Of a stretch of DNA of 64,000 nt, positions 50,317 to 59,547 are shown piece after piece. A model generated the notes under the pieces. It searched no databases and had not been told where the DNA came from. It saw only the letters and a program-made list of their open reading frames with translations. The stretch is taken from assembly GCA_028277345.1 (NCBI GenBank), contig JANQGM010000025.1, positions 1 to 64,000 of the forward strand, read 5' to 3'. The number at the start of each line of letters is the position of its first letter. Positions within the stretch are counted from its first letter, which is position 1. The position numbers and the translations under genes were made by a program. Source of the stretch: Candidatus Bipolaricaulota bacterium. GTDB taxonomy: Bacteria > Bipolaricaulota > Bipolaricaulia > UBA7950 > UBA9294.

Positions 50317-51558
50317 ATGACGATCGCCAAACAGTTGGAAGAGCGCTTTGTTCGTTACGCGGCCATTGATACCCAAAGCGCGGATGGAACGGGAAGAACG
50401 CCGTCCACGGAGAAGCAATTGGATCTTCAGCGAATGTTAAAAGCGGAGTTAGAAAGCTTGGGCGCGTCGGAGGTTCGTCTGTCGGACAAAGGATTCGTCA
50501 TGGCCACAATCCCAGGAACGTTGCCGGATGCCCCGACCCTCGCATTTCTTGCTCACGTTGACACGGCGCTGGACTACAACGCCTCCAATGTGAAGCCGAT
50601 CGTGCATCGCGATTACGATGGAACGCCCATCGTCCTTCCCGGCGACCCGACGCAGGTGCTCGACGAGAGCACGGCGCCCGAACTGGCGGACAAAATGGGC
50701 GAGACGATCATTACGTCTGACGGGACCTCGCTGCTCGGCGCCGATGACAAGTCCGGGATCGCTGTGATCATGGCGATGGCCGAACAGCTTCTCTCCGATC
50801 CGGCGATTCCTCATGGAGACATCCGCGTATGCTTTACGCCGGATGAAGAAATCGGAACCGGCATCAGCGAGCTGCCGTTGGATGAACTGCGCGCCGATGT
50901 CGCCTATACGCTGGATGGAGAGAGCCTTGGAGAAGTGACGTACGAGAGTTTCTCTGCCAATCGAGCCACTGTGCGGATTACGGGCGTCTCCATTCATCCG
51001 GGGAGCGCCAAGGGACGCCTCGTCAACGCGCTGACCTTGGCAGCCAAATTGCTTAACCTCCTGCCGCAACACGCGCGTACCCCGGAGACGACGGATGGGA
51101 AAGAGGGGTTCATTCACCTCGTGCGCATGGAGGGAACGTCCTTCGAAGCGGAACTTCACTTCATCCTTCGAGATTTCGAGAGAGAGGGACTGGCTGCGCA
51201 CAGCGATGCCCTTCAGGCCGCCGTCCACGCGATTCAACTCCTGGAACCCAGGGCGACGCTGAGTTGCGAGATCGTGAAACAGTACCGAAACATGCGCTAT
51301 TGGCTTGAAGACGATATGCGGCCGGCCAATCTTGCGATCGAAGCGGTGAAGGCGGCGGGGCTTGAACCGAAGGTTGTCTCCATTCGCGGTGGGACGGATG
51401 GTTCGCAACTCACGGAACGTGGCTTACCGACGCCCAACCTGTTTGCAGGGATTCACAACGTGCATGGGCCGTTGGAGTGGACGTCCGTTCAAGAGATGGA
51501 GAAATCGCTCGAAACGTGCCTGCACCTCATCGCGCTATGGGCCAACCAATCGACCTAG
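50317..51558 (+). CDS. pepT: Peptidase T (tripeptide aminopeptidase)
   Basis: 413-residue M20B metallopeptidase. LAHVDTALDYNASNVKP, TSLLGADDKSGIAVIM and CFTPDEEIGTGI hold the zinc ligands, and the lid contains SIHPGSAKGRLVNAL. It releases the N-terminal residue of tripeptides in the cytoplasm. AGGAGGGCAC precedes ATG 50317; the frame is open 21 codons further upstream. The 175 bases before it show no gene. Confidence 0.95.
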   Translation: MTIAKQLEERFVRYAAIDTQSADGTGRTPSTEKQLDLQRMLKAELESLGASEVRLSDKGFVMATIPGTLPDAPTLAFLAHVDTALDYNASNVKPIVHRDYDGTPIVLPGDPTQVLDESTAPELADKMGETIITSDGTSLLGADDKSGIAVIMAMAEQLLSDPAIPHGDIRVCFTPDEEIGTGISELPLDELRADVAYTLDGESLGEVTYESFSANRATVRITGVSIHPGSAKGRLVNALTLAAKLLNLLPQHARTPETTDGKEGFIHLVRMEGTSFEAELHFILRDFEREGLAAHSDALQAAVHAIQLLEPRATLSCEIVKQYRNMRYWLEDDMRPANLAIEAVKAAGLEPKVVSIRGGTDGSQLTERGLPTPNLFAGIHNVHGPLEWTSVQEMEKSLETCLHLIALWANQST

Positions 51559-51667
51559 CGTCGCATTGAGGCTCCTAGGACGCCAAAGCGCATCGCGTGT
51601 CCAAGGTTCGGGGGTAGCGGCCTTGGCGGAATTCCGCGTGAACCTTCCCTCGAGAGGTGTTCACACC

Positions 51668-51721
51668 TTGACTTCGTTGTCGAAGATGATATGATGCTGC
51701 TTCTATTGGAAATCTCCAATA
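51668..51721 (+). promoter_or_regulatory. PadR gene promoter with overlapping inverted repeat
   Basis: TTGACT (51668-51673), a 16-base spacer and TATGAT (51690-51695). Right at the expected transcription start lies a perfect 7-4-7 inverted repeat, TATTGGA (51704-51710) and TCCAATA (51715-51721). It is placed to let the PadR product repress its own operon. Confidence 0.65.
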
Positions 51722-51749
51722 AAGGAAAAAGATATCATTAGGAGCCGCC

Positions 51750-52346
51750 ATGCACTTGGAACACGCGATTTTGGGATTCTTGAACTATGGTCCCTTCACG
51801 GGCTACGAGTTGAAGCGAGTCTTTGACCGGTCCATTCGCCATTTTTGGCCTGCCGATCAAAGCCAGATTTACAAGACGCTGTCGAAGCTGTCTGACAAGG
51901 GCTTGGCGTCCATGGATATCGTGCACCAAGACGATCGTCCCAGCCGCAAGGTCTATCAAATCACGGACGCCGGACGAACGCAGTTGATGGAATGGATTCG
52001 GCGGACCCCCGAGGTGGAGGTTGTTCGGGAGCCGTTTCTCATTCAGGTGTTCTTCGCAGGTCTCTTGCCCGATGAAGAGGCGATTCAGATTCTCGAAGAA
52101 AAGGCATCCGAAATTCGCGCCTACATCGAGAACCTCAACGAGGTGACGAAGGTCGGGGCTCAAGGTGACGGCCAGAAGGCGCCCAAGAAGCTTCAGTTCT
52201 ACTGGTTCCTGACGGTAGATCATGGACTGTGGATGATGCAGGCGAGCCTCGATTGGCTTGAAGAAACGATCGAGAGAATCCGCCGAGGAGAGTACGTGGA
52301 CGGACCCGCCGTCTTGGATCCCCCGCGCCGCCGCCGCGACGGCTAG
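51750..52346 (+). CDS. PadR family transcriptional regulator
   Basis: 198 residues. The N-terminal winged helix is typical (AILGFLNYGPFTGYELKRVF, QIYKTLSKLSDKGL, RKVYQITDAGR). A C-terminal helical dimer domain covers about 90-180 (QFYWFLTVDHGLWMMQASL). AGGAGCCGCC precedes ATG. It heads an ABC-exporter cassette, 136 bases before the ATPase. PadR members usually repress multidrug or phenolic-stress genes and release on ligand binding. Confidence 0.92.
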   Translation: MHLEHAILGFLNYGPFTGYELKRVFDRSIRHFWPADQSQIYKTLSKLSDKGLASMDIVHQDDRPSRKVYQITDAGRTQLMEWIRRTPEVEVVREPFLIQVFFAGLLPDEEAIQILEEKASEIRAYIENLNEVTKVGAQGDGQKAPKKLQFYWFLTVDHGLWMMQASLDWLEETIERIRRGEYVDGPAVLDPPRRRRDG

Positions 52347-52482
52347 CACGTTCATCAAGACCCTCGCAGGAATCGCAGGCTCGATCGCACAAGAAGCAGC
52401 GGTATTTCAGATCGAGCTGTCTCGTGCGTGAAATCAACGGCTTGATGGGAATCAACGAACAGAGTTAAGCATAAGGAGAACG

Positions 52483-53208
52483 ATGACGAACGAACAAACG
52501 AACCCTGGGAAGGATGCGGCATCCGTTGTGGTCGCGGCAACCCAACTTAGAAAACACTATCAAACTGGAGCGGAGACCGTGGAAGCGTTGCGCGGCGTTG
52601 ATTTCCGCGCGGAACGTGGAGACTTCGTGGTTATTCACGGTCCGTCAGGATCCGGGAAGACGACGTTTCTCAACATGCTGGGATGCATCGACTACCCCAC
52701 CTCGGGAGCTGTCGAAATCTATGGCCAGGACGTCGCGACACTGTCGGATGGGAAGCTGGCAGAGCTCAGGCGGGACAAGATTGGCTTGGTCTTTCAGACC
52801 TTCAATCTCATGCCCGTGCTTTCGACGTACGAGAACATCGAGTACCCCCTCCTCCTGCAAAACGTTCCCCGGCCCCAGCGGCGCGAACGCGTGCAGAAGC
52901 TGATCGATGCTGTGGGATTGACCAACGAAGCGGGGCGCCGTCCCAACAAGCTGTCCGGAGGGCAGCGCCAGCGGGTCGCACTAGCCCGGGCACTGATTAC
53001 GGAAACCCACTTCGTCTTGGCCGATGAGCCGACAGGCAATCTCGATACAGAGACCAGCAAGCGCATCATGGGCATCATGAAATCGCTCAATGAGAATCGG
53101 GATGTCGCGTTTGTCGTGGTGACGCACGATCCGATGGTTGGTGAGTTTGCGCGACGAACGGTTGAGATTCGGGACGGACTCCTATCCACCGTCACCCAAG
53201 GGGGCTGA
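52483..53208 (+). CDS. ABC transporter ATPase, LolD/MacB type (cassette 1)
   Basis: 241 residues. Walker A is GPSGSGKTT, the Q-loop is LVFQTFNL, the signature is [15 protein letters not shown], Walker B is FVLADEPTG and the H-loop is [17 protein letters not shown] is typical of the LolD/FtsE/MacB group. It energises the two FtsX-type permeases that follow immediately. AAGGAGAACG precedes ATG. Confidence 0.95.
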   Translation: MTNEQTNPGKDAASVVVAATQLRKHYQTGAETVEALRGVDFRAERGDFVVIHGPSGSGKTTFLNMLGCIDYPTSGAVEIYGQDVATLSDGKLAELRRDKIGLVFQTFNLMPVLSTYENIEYPLLLQNVPRPQRRERVQKLIDAVGLTNEAGRRPNKLSGGQRQRVALARALITETHFVLADEPTGNLDTETSKRIMGIMKSLNENRDVAFVVVTHDPMVGEFARRTVEIRDGLLSTVTQGG

Positions 53209-53209
53209 C

Positions 53210-54418
53210 ATGGGACTCCGAATTGCTTTGCGCAATGTGCTGCGCAACCCGCGGCGAACCGTGCTCAGCTTGGTCATTATCTCGCTGGGCACCGGCATGC
53301 TGTTCGCGGTCTCCGGGTTCGTGAGCTTCATCACGGATGGAATCACCGAAAGCACGGTGGAACAATACGGCAACCTTCAGATTGCGGATATCGATCTCTG
53401 GGAGCGTGCCGATGACCGTCTCGTGACGCTGATGGAGGGGGAGCGAGTCGAACAGGTGTCCGCCCTTCTCGATGAGCTTCCGGATGTGACGGGCTATGCG
53501 GCCAATCTGACATTCACGAGCCAGATTCAGAAAGGCTCTGAATCGAGCCTGTTGTTTGGCGTCGGTGTGGATCCCGCCAACCGCATTTTGGCGGGCTATG
53601 AGATTGCGCGGGGAGAAGACCTGAAGCCCGGCGATCGAGGGAAGATCGTGATCGGGCGATTGCTGGCGGACAACCTCGGCGTAGAGCCGGGGGACTACGT
53701 GACACTGCTGATCGCCACTGTGAATGGATCGTTCAACACAGGCCGACTCCAGGTGGCCGGCGTCTTCCGTGGGTTCGAGGAGTTCATCGAATCGCAGTTC
53801 GCGTACGTTCCCATCGAAACGGCCCAACTGCTGTTGAATACCACAGGCGTCGATAAACTGGTCGTTTCATTGACCGATTTGGACCGCACGGAGCCTGTCG
53901 CGGCGATATTGCGTGAGCGCTTGGCGTCCGCTGATCTCGGTGTCGAACTGCGCACATGGGATGTGCTCGCGACGCAATACGAGCAAACGGTGAGCATGTT
54001 TACCTTCATCTTGGGCGCCGTGAGTCTTGGAATCTTCATCCTGGTTCTGTTCAGCATTCTCGAGGTCCTGACGATGTCCTTTCTGGAGAGAACGCGCGAA
54101 GTCGGAACGCTACGCGCGATCGGGACCAAGCGGCACCACGTGTTCCGCCTGTTCCTCAGCGAGGGCATTCTTCTCGGCATCTTCGGCGGCCTCCTCGGCA
54201 TTCTTGTGGGCATTGGATTGGGATTCGCGGTCAATCATTCCGGGATGGGATGGATGCCGCCAGGCAGCCTGGAAGAGGTTCCCATTCTCGTCAAGATGTC
54301 GCCGGTGAGCGCGATCACGCCGTTAATCATCGCCATGCTTTCAACGTTGGTGTCCGCCATCTTCCCGGCCTGGCATTCGGCGAGATTGGCCGTTGTCGAC
54401 GCGCTGCGCACCCAGTAG
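53210..54418 (+). CDS. FtsX-like ABC permease (cassette 1, first)
   Basis: 402 residues. It has an N-terminal [10 protein letters not shown] basic motif and first helix ([17 protein letters not shown]), a large periplasmic MacB-type domain at about 40-270, then three helices. [19 protein letters not shown] is the coupling region. It is a LolC/LolE/MacB-type half transporter working from the inner membrane outward. The start is one base after the ATPase stop. Confidence 0.93.
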   Translation: MGLRIALRNVLRNPRRTVLSLVIISLGTGMLFAVSGFVSFITDGITESTVEQYGNLQIADIDLWERADDRLVTLMEGERVEQVSALLDELPDVTGYAANLTFTSQIQKGSESSLLFGVGVDPANRILAGYEIARGEDLKPGDRGKIVIGRLLADNLGVEPGDYVTLLIATVNGSFNTGRLQVAGVFRGFEEFIESQFAYVPIETAQLLLNTTGVDKLVVSLTDLDRTEPVAAILRERLASADLGVELRTWDVLATQYEQTVSMFTFILGAVSLGIFILVLFSILEVLTMSFLERTREVGTLRAIGTKRHHVFRLFLSEGILLGIFGGLLGILVGIGLGFAVNHSGMGWMPPGSLEEVPILVKMSPVSAITPLIIAMLSTLVSAIFPAWHSARLAVVDALRTQ

Positions 54419-54432
54419 CGGAAGGAGTGATC

Positions 54433-55644
54433 ATGTTCAAAATCGCATTACGCAATATCTTCCGCAACAAGCGACGGTCGTTCCTCAGTTTTACGATCAT
54501 CGGGTTGGGTGCGGCCATGCTTTTCCTCGTGAGCGGCTTTGTTCGAGAAAGCTTGACGGGGATGGAAGAAGGTCTGGCGGGGTCGTATGGGCATTTGCAG
54601 ATCGCGGATACCGGGTACTGGGATCGGTCGGAGGAACCCATCGACTATCTCTTGGTTCCCGATCGTCTGTCGGTGCTTGAATCGATCCTTTCCGAACACG
54701 AGGCCGTCGACTCCTGGACCAAGAATCTAGGTTTTTCGGGCTTGGTCGGCAATGCAGAGAAAACGGCGATGGTGCTGGGAACAGGGATTGAAGTCGGGAA
54801 TCCGACGTTGGAACCGATGGATCCTCTTGTGGCTTCCGGGTCGGCGCTTCTGCCCGGTGCGGACGACGAGATTCTGCTGGGACGCTTGCTGGCGGAACGC
54901 CTGGGCGTTGAGCCCGGCGATCCCATCAACCTTGCCGGGTTTACGGTCACGGAATCACTCAATGCGATGACGATTGTCGTTTCTGGCTCGTTTAAGTTCT
55001 TCAGTCAGGAATGGGAGGAACAGCTGACGTTTGTGCCCCTGGGCTTGGCCCAGCGGTTGTTGAAGACAGATGGCGTGGACAAGGTGCTGGTGCGGGTTTC
55101 CAGCTTGGATGCGGTGATCCCTGTCATGAACGCCTTGCAGGGTGCCGTCGACGATGCGGGGCTGGGCGTTGAAATCAAGCCATGGCAAGACGTGGCGCCG
55201 TTCTACAACGAGATGAAGACGTTCTGGGAAGCCCTGGAAGGACTCTCGACGATGGGGGTCTTCATTCTTGCGTTCTTTGGCATCATGCAAGTTCTGACCA
55301 TGTCATTCATGGAACGCACGCGCGAAGTCGGCACCATCCGCGCGGTGGGCACGAAACGGCATCAGGTCTTTGGCATGCTGTTGACGGAAGGCGTCTTGCT
55401 TGGCCTTCTGGGCGGCTTATTCGGCGTTCTTCTTGGATTCGGATTCGGCATGTTGATCAATGCGTCCGGAATTGGATGGATGTATCCGGGAGCGACCGAA
55501 CCGATGCCTGTGGCCATTCAATTACTGCTGGCCAATGCGATTGCCCCGCTCATGATCGCGGTGTTGTCCGCCTTCCTATCGGCCATCTATCCGGCCTGGC
55601 ACTCGGCGCGAGCCAACGTTGTCAAGGCCCTGCACTACGTCTAG
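54433..55644 (+). CDS. FtsX-like ABC permease (cassette 1, second)
   Basis: 403 residues with the same plan as its neighbour: RNIFRNKRRSFLSF at the N-terminus, a periplasmic domain, and [19 protein letters not shown] before the last helices. Two different permeases with one ATPase match the LolCDE arrangement. GAAGGAGTGATC precedes ATG 54433; the frame is open far upstream only by chance. It lies 14 bases after the first permease. Confidence 0.93.
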   Translation: MFKIALRNIFRNKRRSFLSFTIIGLGAAMLFLVSGFVRESLTGMEEGLAGSYGHLQIADTGYWDRSEEPIDYLLVPDRLSVLESILSEHEAVDSWTKNLGFSGLVGNAEKTAMVLGTGIEVGNPTLEPMDPLVASGSALLPGADDEILLGRLLAERLGVEPGDPINLAGFTVTESLNAMTIVVSGSFKFFSQEWEEQLTFVPLGLAQRLLKTDGVDKVLVRVSSLDAVIPVMNALQGAVDDAGLGVEIKPWQDVAPFYNEMKTFWEALEGLSTMGVFILAFFGIMQVLTMSFMERTREVGTIRAVGTKRHQVFGMLLTEGVLLGLLGGLFGVLLGFGFGMLINASGIGWMYPGATEPMPVAIQLLLANAIAPLMIAVLSAFLSAIYPAWHSARANVVKALHYV

Positions 55645-55687
55645 AACGCCGGCCGAACTCGGTTGTAGATCACAAAAGGAGAACACA

Positions 55688-56485
55688 ATGAAAATAGGAT
55701 ATCGACTGGGGCTGCTGATGGGAATCGTGATCCTGAGTTTGGCCGTTGGGGCCCAGGAAACAACGGTCCCTTCGGATTTAGAACTGTTGGAAGCTATGGA
55801 TGCGGCGAGGTTTTTGGATTCGGATACCGGCTATGTCGTTGAGGTGATGGAGATCCTGGCAATCCGTCCGGATTCCACGGAGGAGGGCAAGGTTCGGCTT
55901 TCCATTCGAACGAAAGAAGGCACGGAGCTTCGACTGCGAATCGATTTTCTTGCCCCAGAGGAGTCGGTCGGTCAGTCCTTCCTGATTCTGGAAGATGACG
56001 CCGTTCTCCTTTGTACCCCGGACCTGGCCATGCCGCTTCGGATTTCCGGGGGAACCGATGTCTTCGGAGATTCGACGGTGAGCACAACGGCGGGAATCCA
56101 GTTTGCCGACGAGTACACGATCGTTGCTCGTGAAGAGGCGATGCTGAATGGAGAGACCGTTCTCAGGGTCGACCTGGAGGCGAGCTCACTAGGCGCGGCC
56201 TATCCTTCGGCCACCGTCTGGGTGGATGCGGAGACGTTCTATCCGATCGAAGCCATCCTCTATGCCCTATCCGGCGAGCCGCTGAACCGGATTTCGTACG
56301 ATGAGTACGGTGTCTACCCCTTCGAGGATGTGGATGCGGGATTCCGAGATTCGTACTTGGTCGTTCAAACCATTGAAAACCTCATTCGTGAGGGATACAC
56401 TACCGTGCTTACGATCTCGGGGATCGAGTTGGACCCGATTTCGGAGGCACTTCTCGATCCGGATCAGTTCTGTTCTCCGGAGTAG
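55688..56485 (+). CDS. LolA-like secreted protein (cassette 1)
   Basis: 265 residues. The type I signal peptide ends near AVGAQ with no lipobox Cys. The mature part is a LolA/LppX-type half-barrel (VRLSIRTKEGTELRLRIDFL, AVLLCTPDLAMPLRISGG, ATVWVDAETFYPIEAILY). A conserved Cys in LLCTP and another in DQFCSPE at the end may pair. AAAGGAGAACACA precedes ATG. As the last gene behind a LolCDE-like exporter it may receive lipoprotein or lipid from it. Confidence 0.82.
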   Translation: MKIGYRLGLLMGIVILSLAVGAQETTVPSDLELLEAMDAARFLDSDTGYVVEVMEILAIRPDSTEEGKVRLSIRTKEGTELRLRIDFLAPEESVGQSFLILEDDAVLLCTPDLAMPLRISGGTDVFGDSTVSTTAGIQFADEYTIVAREEAMLNGETVLRVDLEASSLGAAYPSATVWVDAETFYPIEAILYALSGEPLNRISYDEYGVYPFEDVDAGFRDSYLVVQTIENLIREGYTTVLTISGIELDPISEALLDPDQFCSPE

Positions 56486-56551
56486 ATGGCGAATCAACGC
56501 GTGCGCCGGACTCGCGTTTTGCGTGCGTCCGGCCGCGCATCGGCGAAACGA

Positions 56552-57289
56552 CTAAACTTCCGGTTTCTCCAAGTAGAAGTAGTGGTGGACGTATTGGTAG
56601 AAGTGCTCCCGGCGCGCGTAGTGGGCGGCCCACTCCTCTTGGGTGCAGGGCATGGGAGCTTCGCCATACAAGGCCATCCACGCGTCCTCCGAAACATCCG
56701 GGGCTCCAAAGAACGTACAGTCTTTTTTGCGGAAAGCGATCTCCCACTCCGAGAGAAGACGAAGGGCTTCATCATCATCGAACAGCGAGTGGCAGACATC
56801 CTCTCCAGCTTCGATCATCCAGCGTTCGCCGGGCGCGCGTTCTTCGCCATACTCTGAGCCAGGCCAACAATCCTGGGATACCACGCCAAGGAAAGCGATG
56901 CCGCCGGGCTTAAGCACGCGATGCATTTCCGAAATTGCGCGAGCCGTATCCGCTTTGGAGAGGTGGCACATGGAGTAGTGCTCATAGACGTAATCGAAGG
57001 ACGCGTCCTCGAAGGGCAAGGATCGCATGTCGGCCTGACGAAGGTCGATGGACAATCCGTGCTGAGCTACATACGTTTTGGCCTTCTCCAGTTGGGTATC
57101 CGAGATGTCGATGCCAACGGCCGCCATCCCACATTCAGCAAAGATGGAAAGCGGTGGGAGGGGGCCGCCGGCGCCGCAATCGAGAATTCGCTTCCCAGAC
57201 AGCGAGTCTCCGGAATCCAACGAGGCGTGTAGAAGGCTGAGGAAATCGTAGACGGGGGTTGCGTTGGTTCGTAGGATGGTCGGACTCAT
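56552..57289 (-). CDS. Class I SAM-dependent methyltransferase (second)
   Basis: 245 residues. Motif I is ILDCGAGGPLPPLSI, motif II is AVGIDISDTQLEKA, QADMRSLPFEDASFDYVYEH is the motif III-IV region, and MHRVLKPGGIAFLGV follows. The C-terminus reads EHFYQYVHHYFYLEKPEV. Of two adjacent ATGs the second (57289) fits GGAG better. The start overlaps the stop of the YcaQ-type glycosylase gene, so they are co-translated. A weak hairpin separates it from the convergent LolA-like gene. Confidence 0.88.
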   Translation of the reverse strand: MSPTILRTNATPVYDFLSLLHASLDSGDSLSGKRILDCGAGGPLPPLSIFAECGMAAVGIDISDTQLEKAKTYVAQHGLSIDLRQADMRSLPFEDASFDYVYEHYSMCHLSKADTARAISEMHRVLKPGGIAFLGVVSQDCWPGSEYGEERAPGERWMIEAGEDVCHSLFDDDEALRLLSEWEIAFRKKDCTFFGAPDVSEDAWMALYGEAPMPCTQEEWAAHYARREHFYQYVHHYFYLEKPEV

Positions 57290-58536
57290 CATTCTCCTTC
57301 CGAAACGGAGGGTTGGCGCAGAGCCTCTCGAACGAGCGATTTCAGTTGCCGCTTGTGTCCTGTTGGCGCGATGGGGCCCAGATCTACGGTGGTACATCCA
57401 TTAAACCGGGCGAAGTCGGCCAATGCGTCGGCAAGTGCGGGGAGGGCATCCTTGATGGTGTCGAACGTTTTCTCGAACCACAGCTTCTTGACGAGAAGCG
57501 TACGCGTGGAGCGTTCCGCCTTGGCGTCCAAACGCCCGATGAGAGCATCCTCCCAAAGGATGGGAAGCACGAAGTAGCCATATTTGCGCTTGGGCGCGGG
57601 CACGTAGCATTCAATCGTGTAGTCGAATCCAAACAGGTGAGACAGCCGCTCCCGCTGGATGACCAGATTGTCGAAGGGGGACAGGATGACCAATCGATCG
57701 GAGGACTCGGGCGGAATGGATTCAAGCGCCGTTGGCTGCACGTAGTAGACATCATCGAGTCCTTCGACTGAGAGAGGAAGCACCGCCCCCTGTGACTGGA
57801 GCGACTTCAATCCTTCGGATACGGCGCGTTGATTGACGATGTGAAACGCGTTGCGAATTTCTCGTTCTCGGGCGATCCCTAAACCGCGAAGCGCACGATG
57901 GATATGAAAGCGCGCCAACTCATCCTCGGTCGGCTGAGAGGTGTCGATGGCGGATGGAAGGACGCGTTCTGTCAGGTCATACACCTTCTGAAAATTCCGG
58001 CGTTCGCTGACCATTAACGTCCCCTGCCAGAAAAGGATTTCAAGGGCTCGCTTGGCGGGTTTCCAATCCCACCACGTGCCGCGCTTCGTTCCTGGCGGCG
58101 GCTCGAAATCCTTGGACGTGAGAGCGCCTTCTTTTCGAATCCGGCCAAGGACTGTATCGAGAACGTTCGCATGTTCGGTGATCCATTGACGCGTGCGATC
58201 GTTCGGACGGTCACGCATTCGCGTCATCCGAGGCAGATAGAAGCGGTAATCGGAGGTGGGCAAGAAGGCAAGGGCATGCGCCCAGTGCTCAAAAAGGGTT
58301 CGATCGATGGCTTGAAGATCATGAAGGTGTCCCGGGCTGTAATCGCTGCACCGATTCCAGAGCGTGTGATGATGCGCCCTCTCGATGACGGCGATGGTGT
58401 CGATTTGGACGTAGCCCAAGTGGTCGATGATTTCTTGAACTCCCGTTTTACCAGCAAAACGCACGCCGTCGTCGAGACCTTGTGCGCGCAGGACGATCCG
58501 CCGAGCTTCGTTGAGGGATACTGTGGTGCGGGACAT
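57289..58536 (-). CDS. YcaQ/AlkX-type DNA glycosylase (HTH_42 family)
   Basis: 415 residues. Three winged-helix modules with YVQIDTIAVIERAHHHTLWNR near residue 42; the QxD signature (QID) is the catalytic motif of YcaQ-type interstrand crosslink glycosylases. Other blocks are FEHWAHALAFLPTSDYRFY, ILSPFDNLVIQRERL and FDYTIECYVPAPKRKYGYF. It probably unhooks DNA crosslinks made by alkylating agents. It lies between the two exporter cassettes on the minus strand. Confidence 0.88.
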   Translation of the reverse strand: MSRTTVSLNEARRIVLRAQGLDDGVRFAGKTGVQEIIDHLGYVQIDTIAVIERAHHHTLWNRCSDYSPGHLHDLQAIDRTLFEHWAHALAFLPTSDYRFYLPRMTRMRDRPNDRTRQWITEHANVLDTVLGRIRKEGALTSKDFEPPPGTKRGTWWDWKPAKRALEILFWQGTLMVSERRNFQKVYDLTERVLPSAIDTSQPTEDELARFHIHRALRGLGIAREREIRNAFHIVNQRAVSEGLKSLQSQGAVLPLSVEGLDDVYYVQPTALESIPPESSDRLVILSPFDNLVIQRERLSHLFGFDYTIECYVPAPKRKYGYFVLPILWEDALIGRLDAKAERSTRTLLVKKLWFEKTFDTIKDALPALADALADFARFNGCTTVDLGPIAPTGHKRQLKSLVREALRQPSVSEGE

Positions 58537-58665
58537 GATTCGACATCACCTGCCAGCGAGGATGCTTCGATCATACGCGATGGGAGGTAAGCTCTCAGCA
58601 ACGAAGAGGAGACACTCATTTTGATGATTCACGGGAGGGTTCCTCGTTCGGCGAGGCGTGATCCA

Positions 58666-58698
58666 GCGCGGGAGCTATCGGGCTCCCGCGCATTTTTT
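58666..58698 (+). terminator. Strong plus-strand terminator without an obvious gene
   Basis: GCGCGGGAGC (58666-58675) and GCTCCCGCGC (58682-58691) form a perfect ten-pair stem with a six-base loop, followed by A and TTTTTT. A smaller hairpin (CCTCG/CGAGG) precedes it. Both flanking genes are on the minus strand, so the T-run faces the wrong way for them. It may end a small RNA starting in 58540-58640. Confidence 0.7.
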
Positions 58699-58723
58699 GG
58701 AGCGCCTCATCAAGCGGAGAGGG

Positions 58724-59536
58724 TTAGTTCGATCCACAGAACGTATTGGGGTCGAACATGTCGAGGGAGATCGGTTCGTTGCTTACATCCAAGACCCTGA
58801 TTTCAGTATACGAGTCCTCGGAAAGGGCACTGCTGACCCGTTGATGAAGCAGGTAGGAGTCTTCTCCTTGTATGTCATACTCCAGATACTCGATGTTGAC
58901 GAGTGCATCGCCACTCAAGGCGTACAGCGTCGCTCGGATCGGCACGAACGTGAAGTCACGAACCCACAGCGTTGCGGATGGATAGGGAAACGCCTCCGAT
59001 GTTGCTTTCAGCTCAAGACGCAATGCCGGAAGTCCGGCATCCTCTTCGGCGATGGTTTCGATGAGTCTAAAATCGTAGGAGTAGCTGATGCCAGCCGTTG
59101 CCGTGACAGACGAGTCGCCGAACAAGTCGGTGCTACCGGAGATTTGCATGGGCATGTCAAGCGTCGGCGTACACAAGTAAACGGCTTCGTCCTCCATGAT
59201 GAGATGAATCGTGCCTTGCTGAGCCGCCGGCGCGAGCGTCTTGATTAGCGTGCGGTACTCGGTGTCGTGGATGTGGATGAGAAGTTCCGCGACCGAGTGA
59301 TCGATGAACCCCTCGCTGCCTTGAGAGGTGAATTCCAGGGTCTCTCGGTACGAACCGTGATCGGTATTGAGATAAAGGACACGGTCGATGGCCAGCAGAA
59401 GCATCTCGTCCTCAGAGGGGCCTTGCGTGGGGGTCTCATGATCTTCCTGCGCCCAGAGGAGGACAGGAGTGATGAGTAAAAACGCAAGGGTCAACAATCC
59501 AATAACCTGCCTAGTGGTGCGAAATTGGTCCAACAT
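58724..59536 (-). CDS. LolA-like secreted protein (cassette 2)
   Basis: 270 residues. The signal peptide ends near LLWAQ. The mature protein is clearly paralogous to the cassette 1 protein: AVYLCTPTLDMPMQISGST, LFGDSSVTATAGI, SATLWVRDFTFVPIRATLYA, and the final MFDPNTFCGSN. The same two Cys are kept. AAAGGAGATCAC precedes ATG 59536. Last gene of the MerR-led cassette. Confidence 0.82.
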   Translation of the reverse strand: MLDQFRTTRQVIGLLTLAFLLITPVLLWAQEDHETPTQGPSEDEMLLLAIDRVLYLNTDHGSYRETLEFTSQGSEGFIDHSVAELLIHIHDTEYRTLIKTLAPAAQQGTIHLIMEDEAVYLCTPTLDMPMQISGSTDLFGDSSVTATAGISYSYDFRLIETIAEEDAGLPALRLELKATSEAFPYPSATLWVRDFTFVPIRATLYALSGDALVNIEYLEYDIQGEDSYLLHQRVSSALSEDSYTEIRVLDVSNEPISLDMFDPNTFCGSN

Positions 59537-59547
59537 GTGATCTCCTT

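Noticed and set aside
53956-54432. Long upstream extension of the second FtsX permease frame.
   Set aside because: It overlaps the first permease in another frame; the true start at 54433 has a clear ribosome site and the conserved N-terminus.
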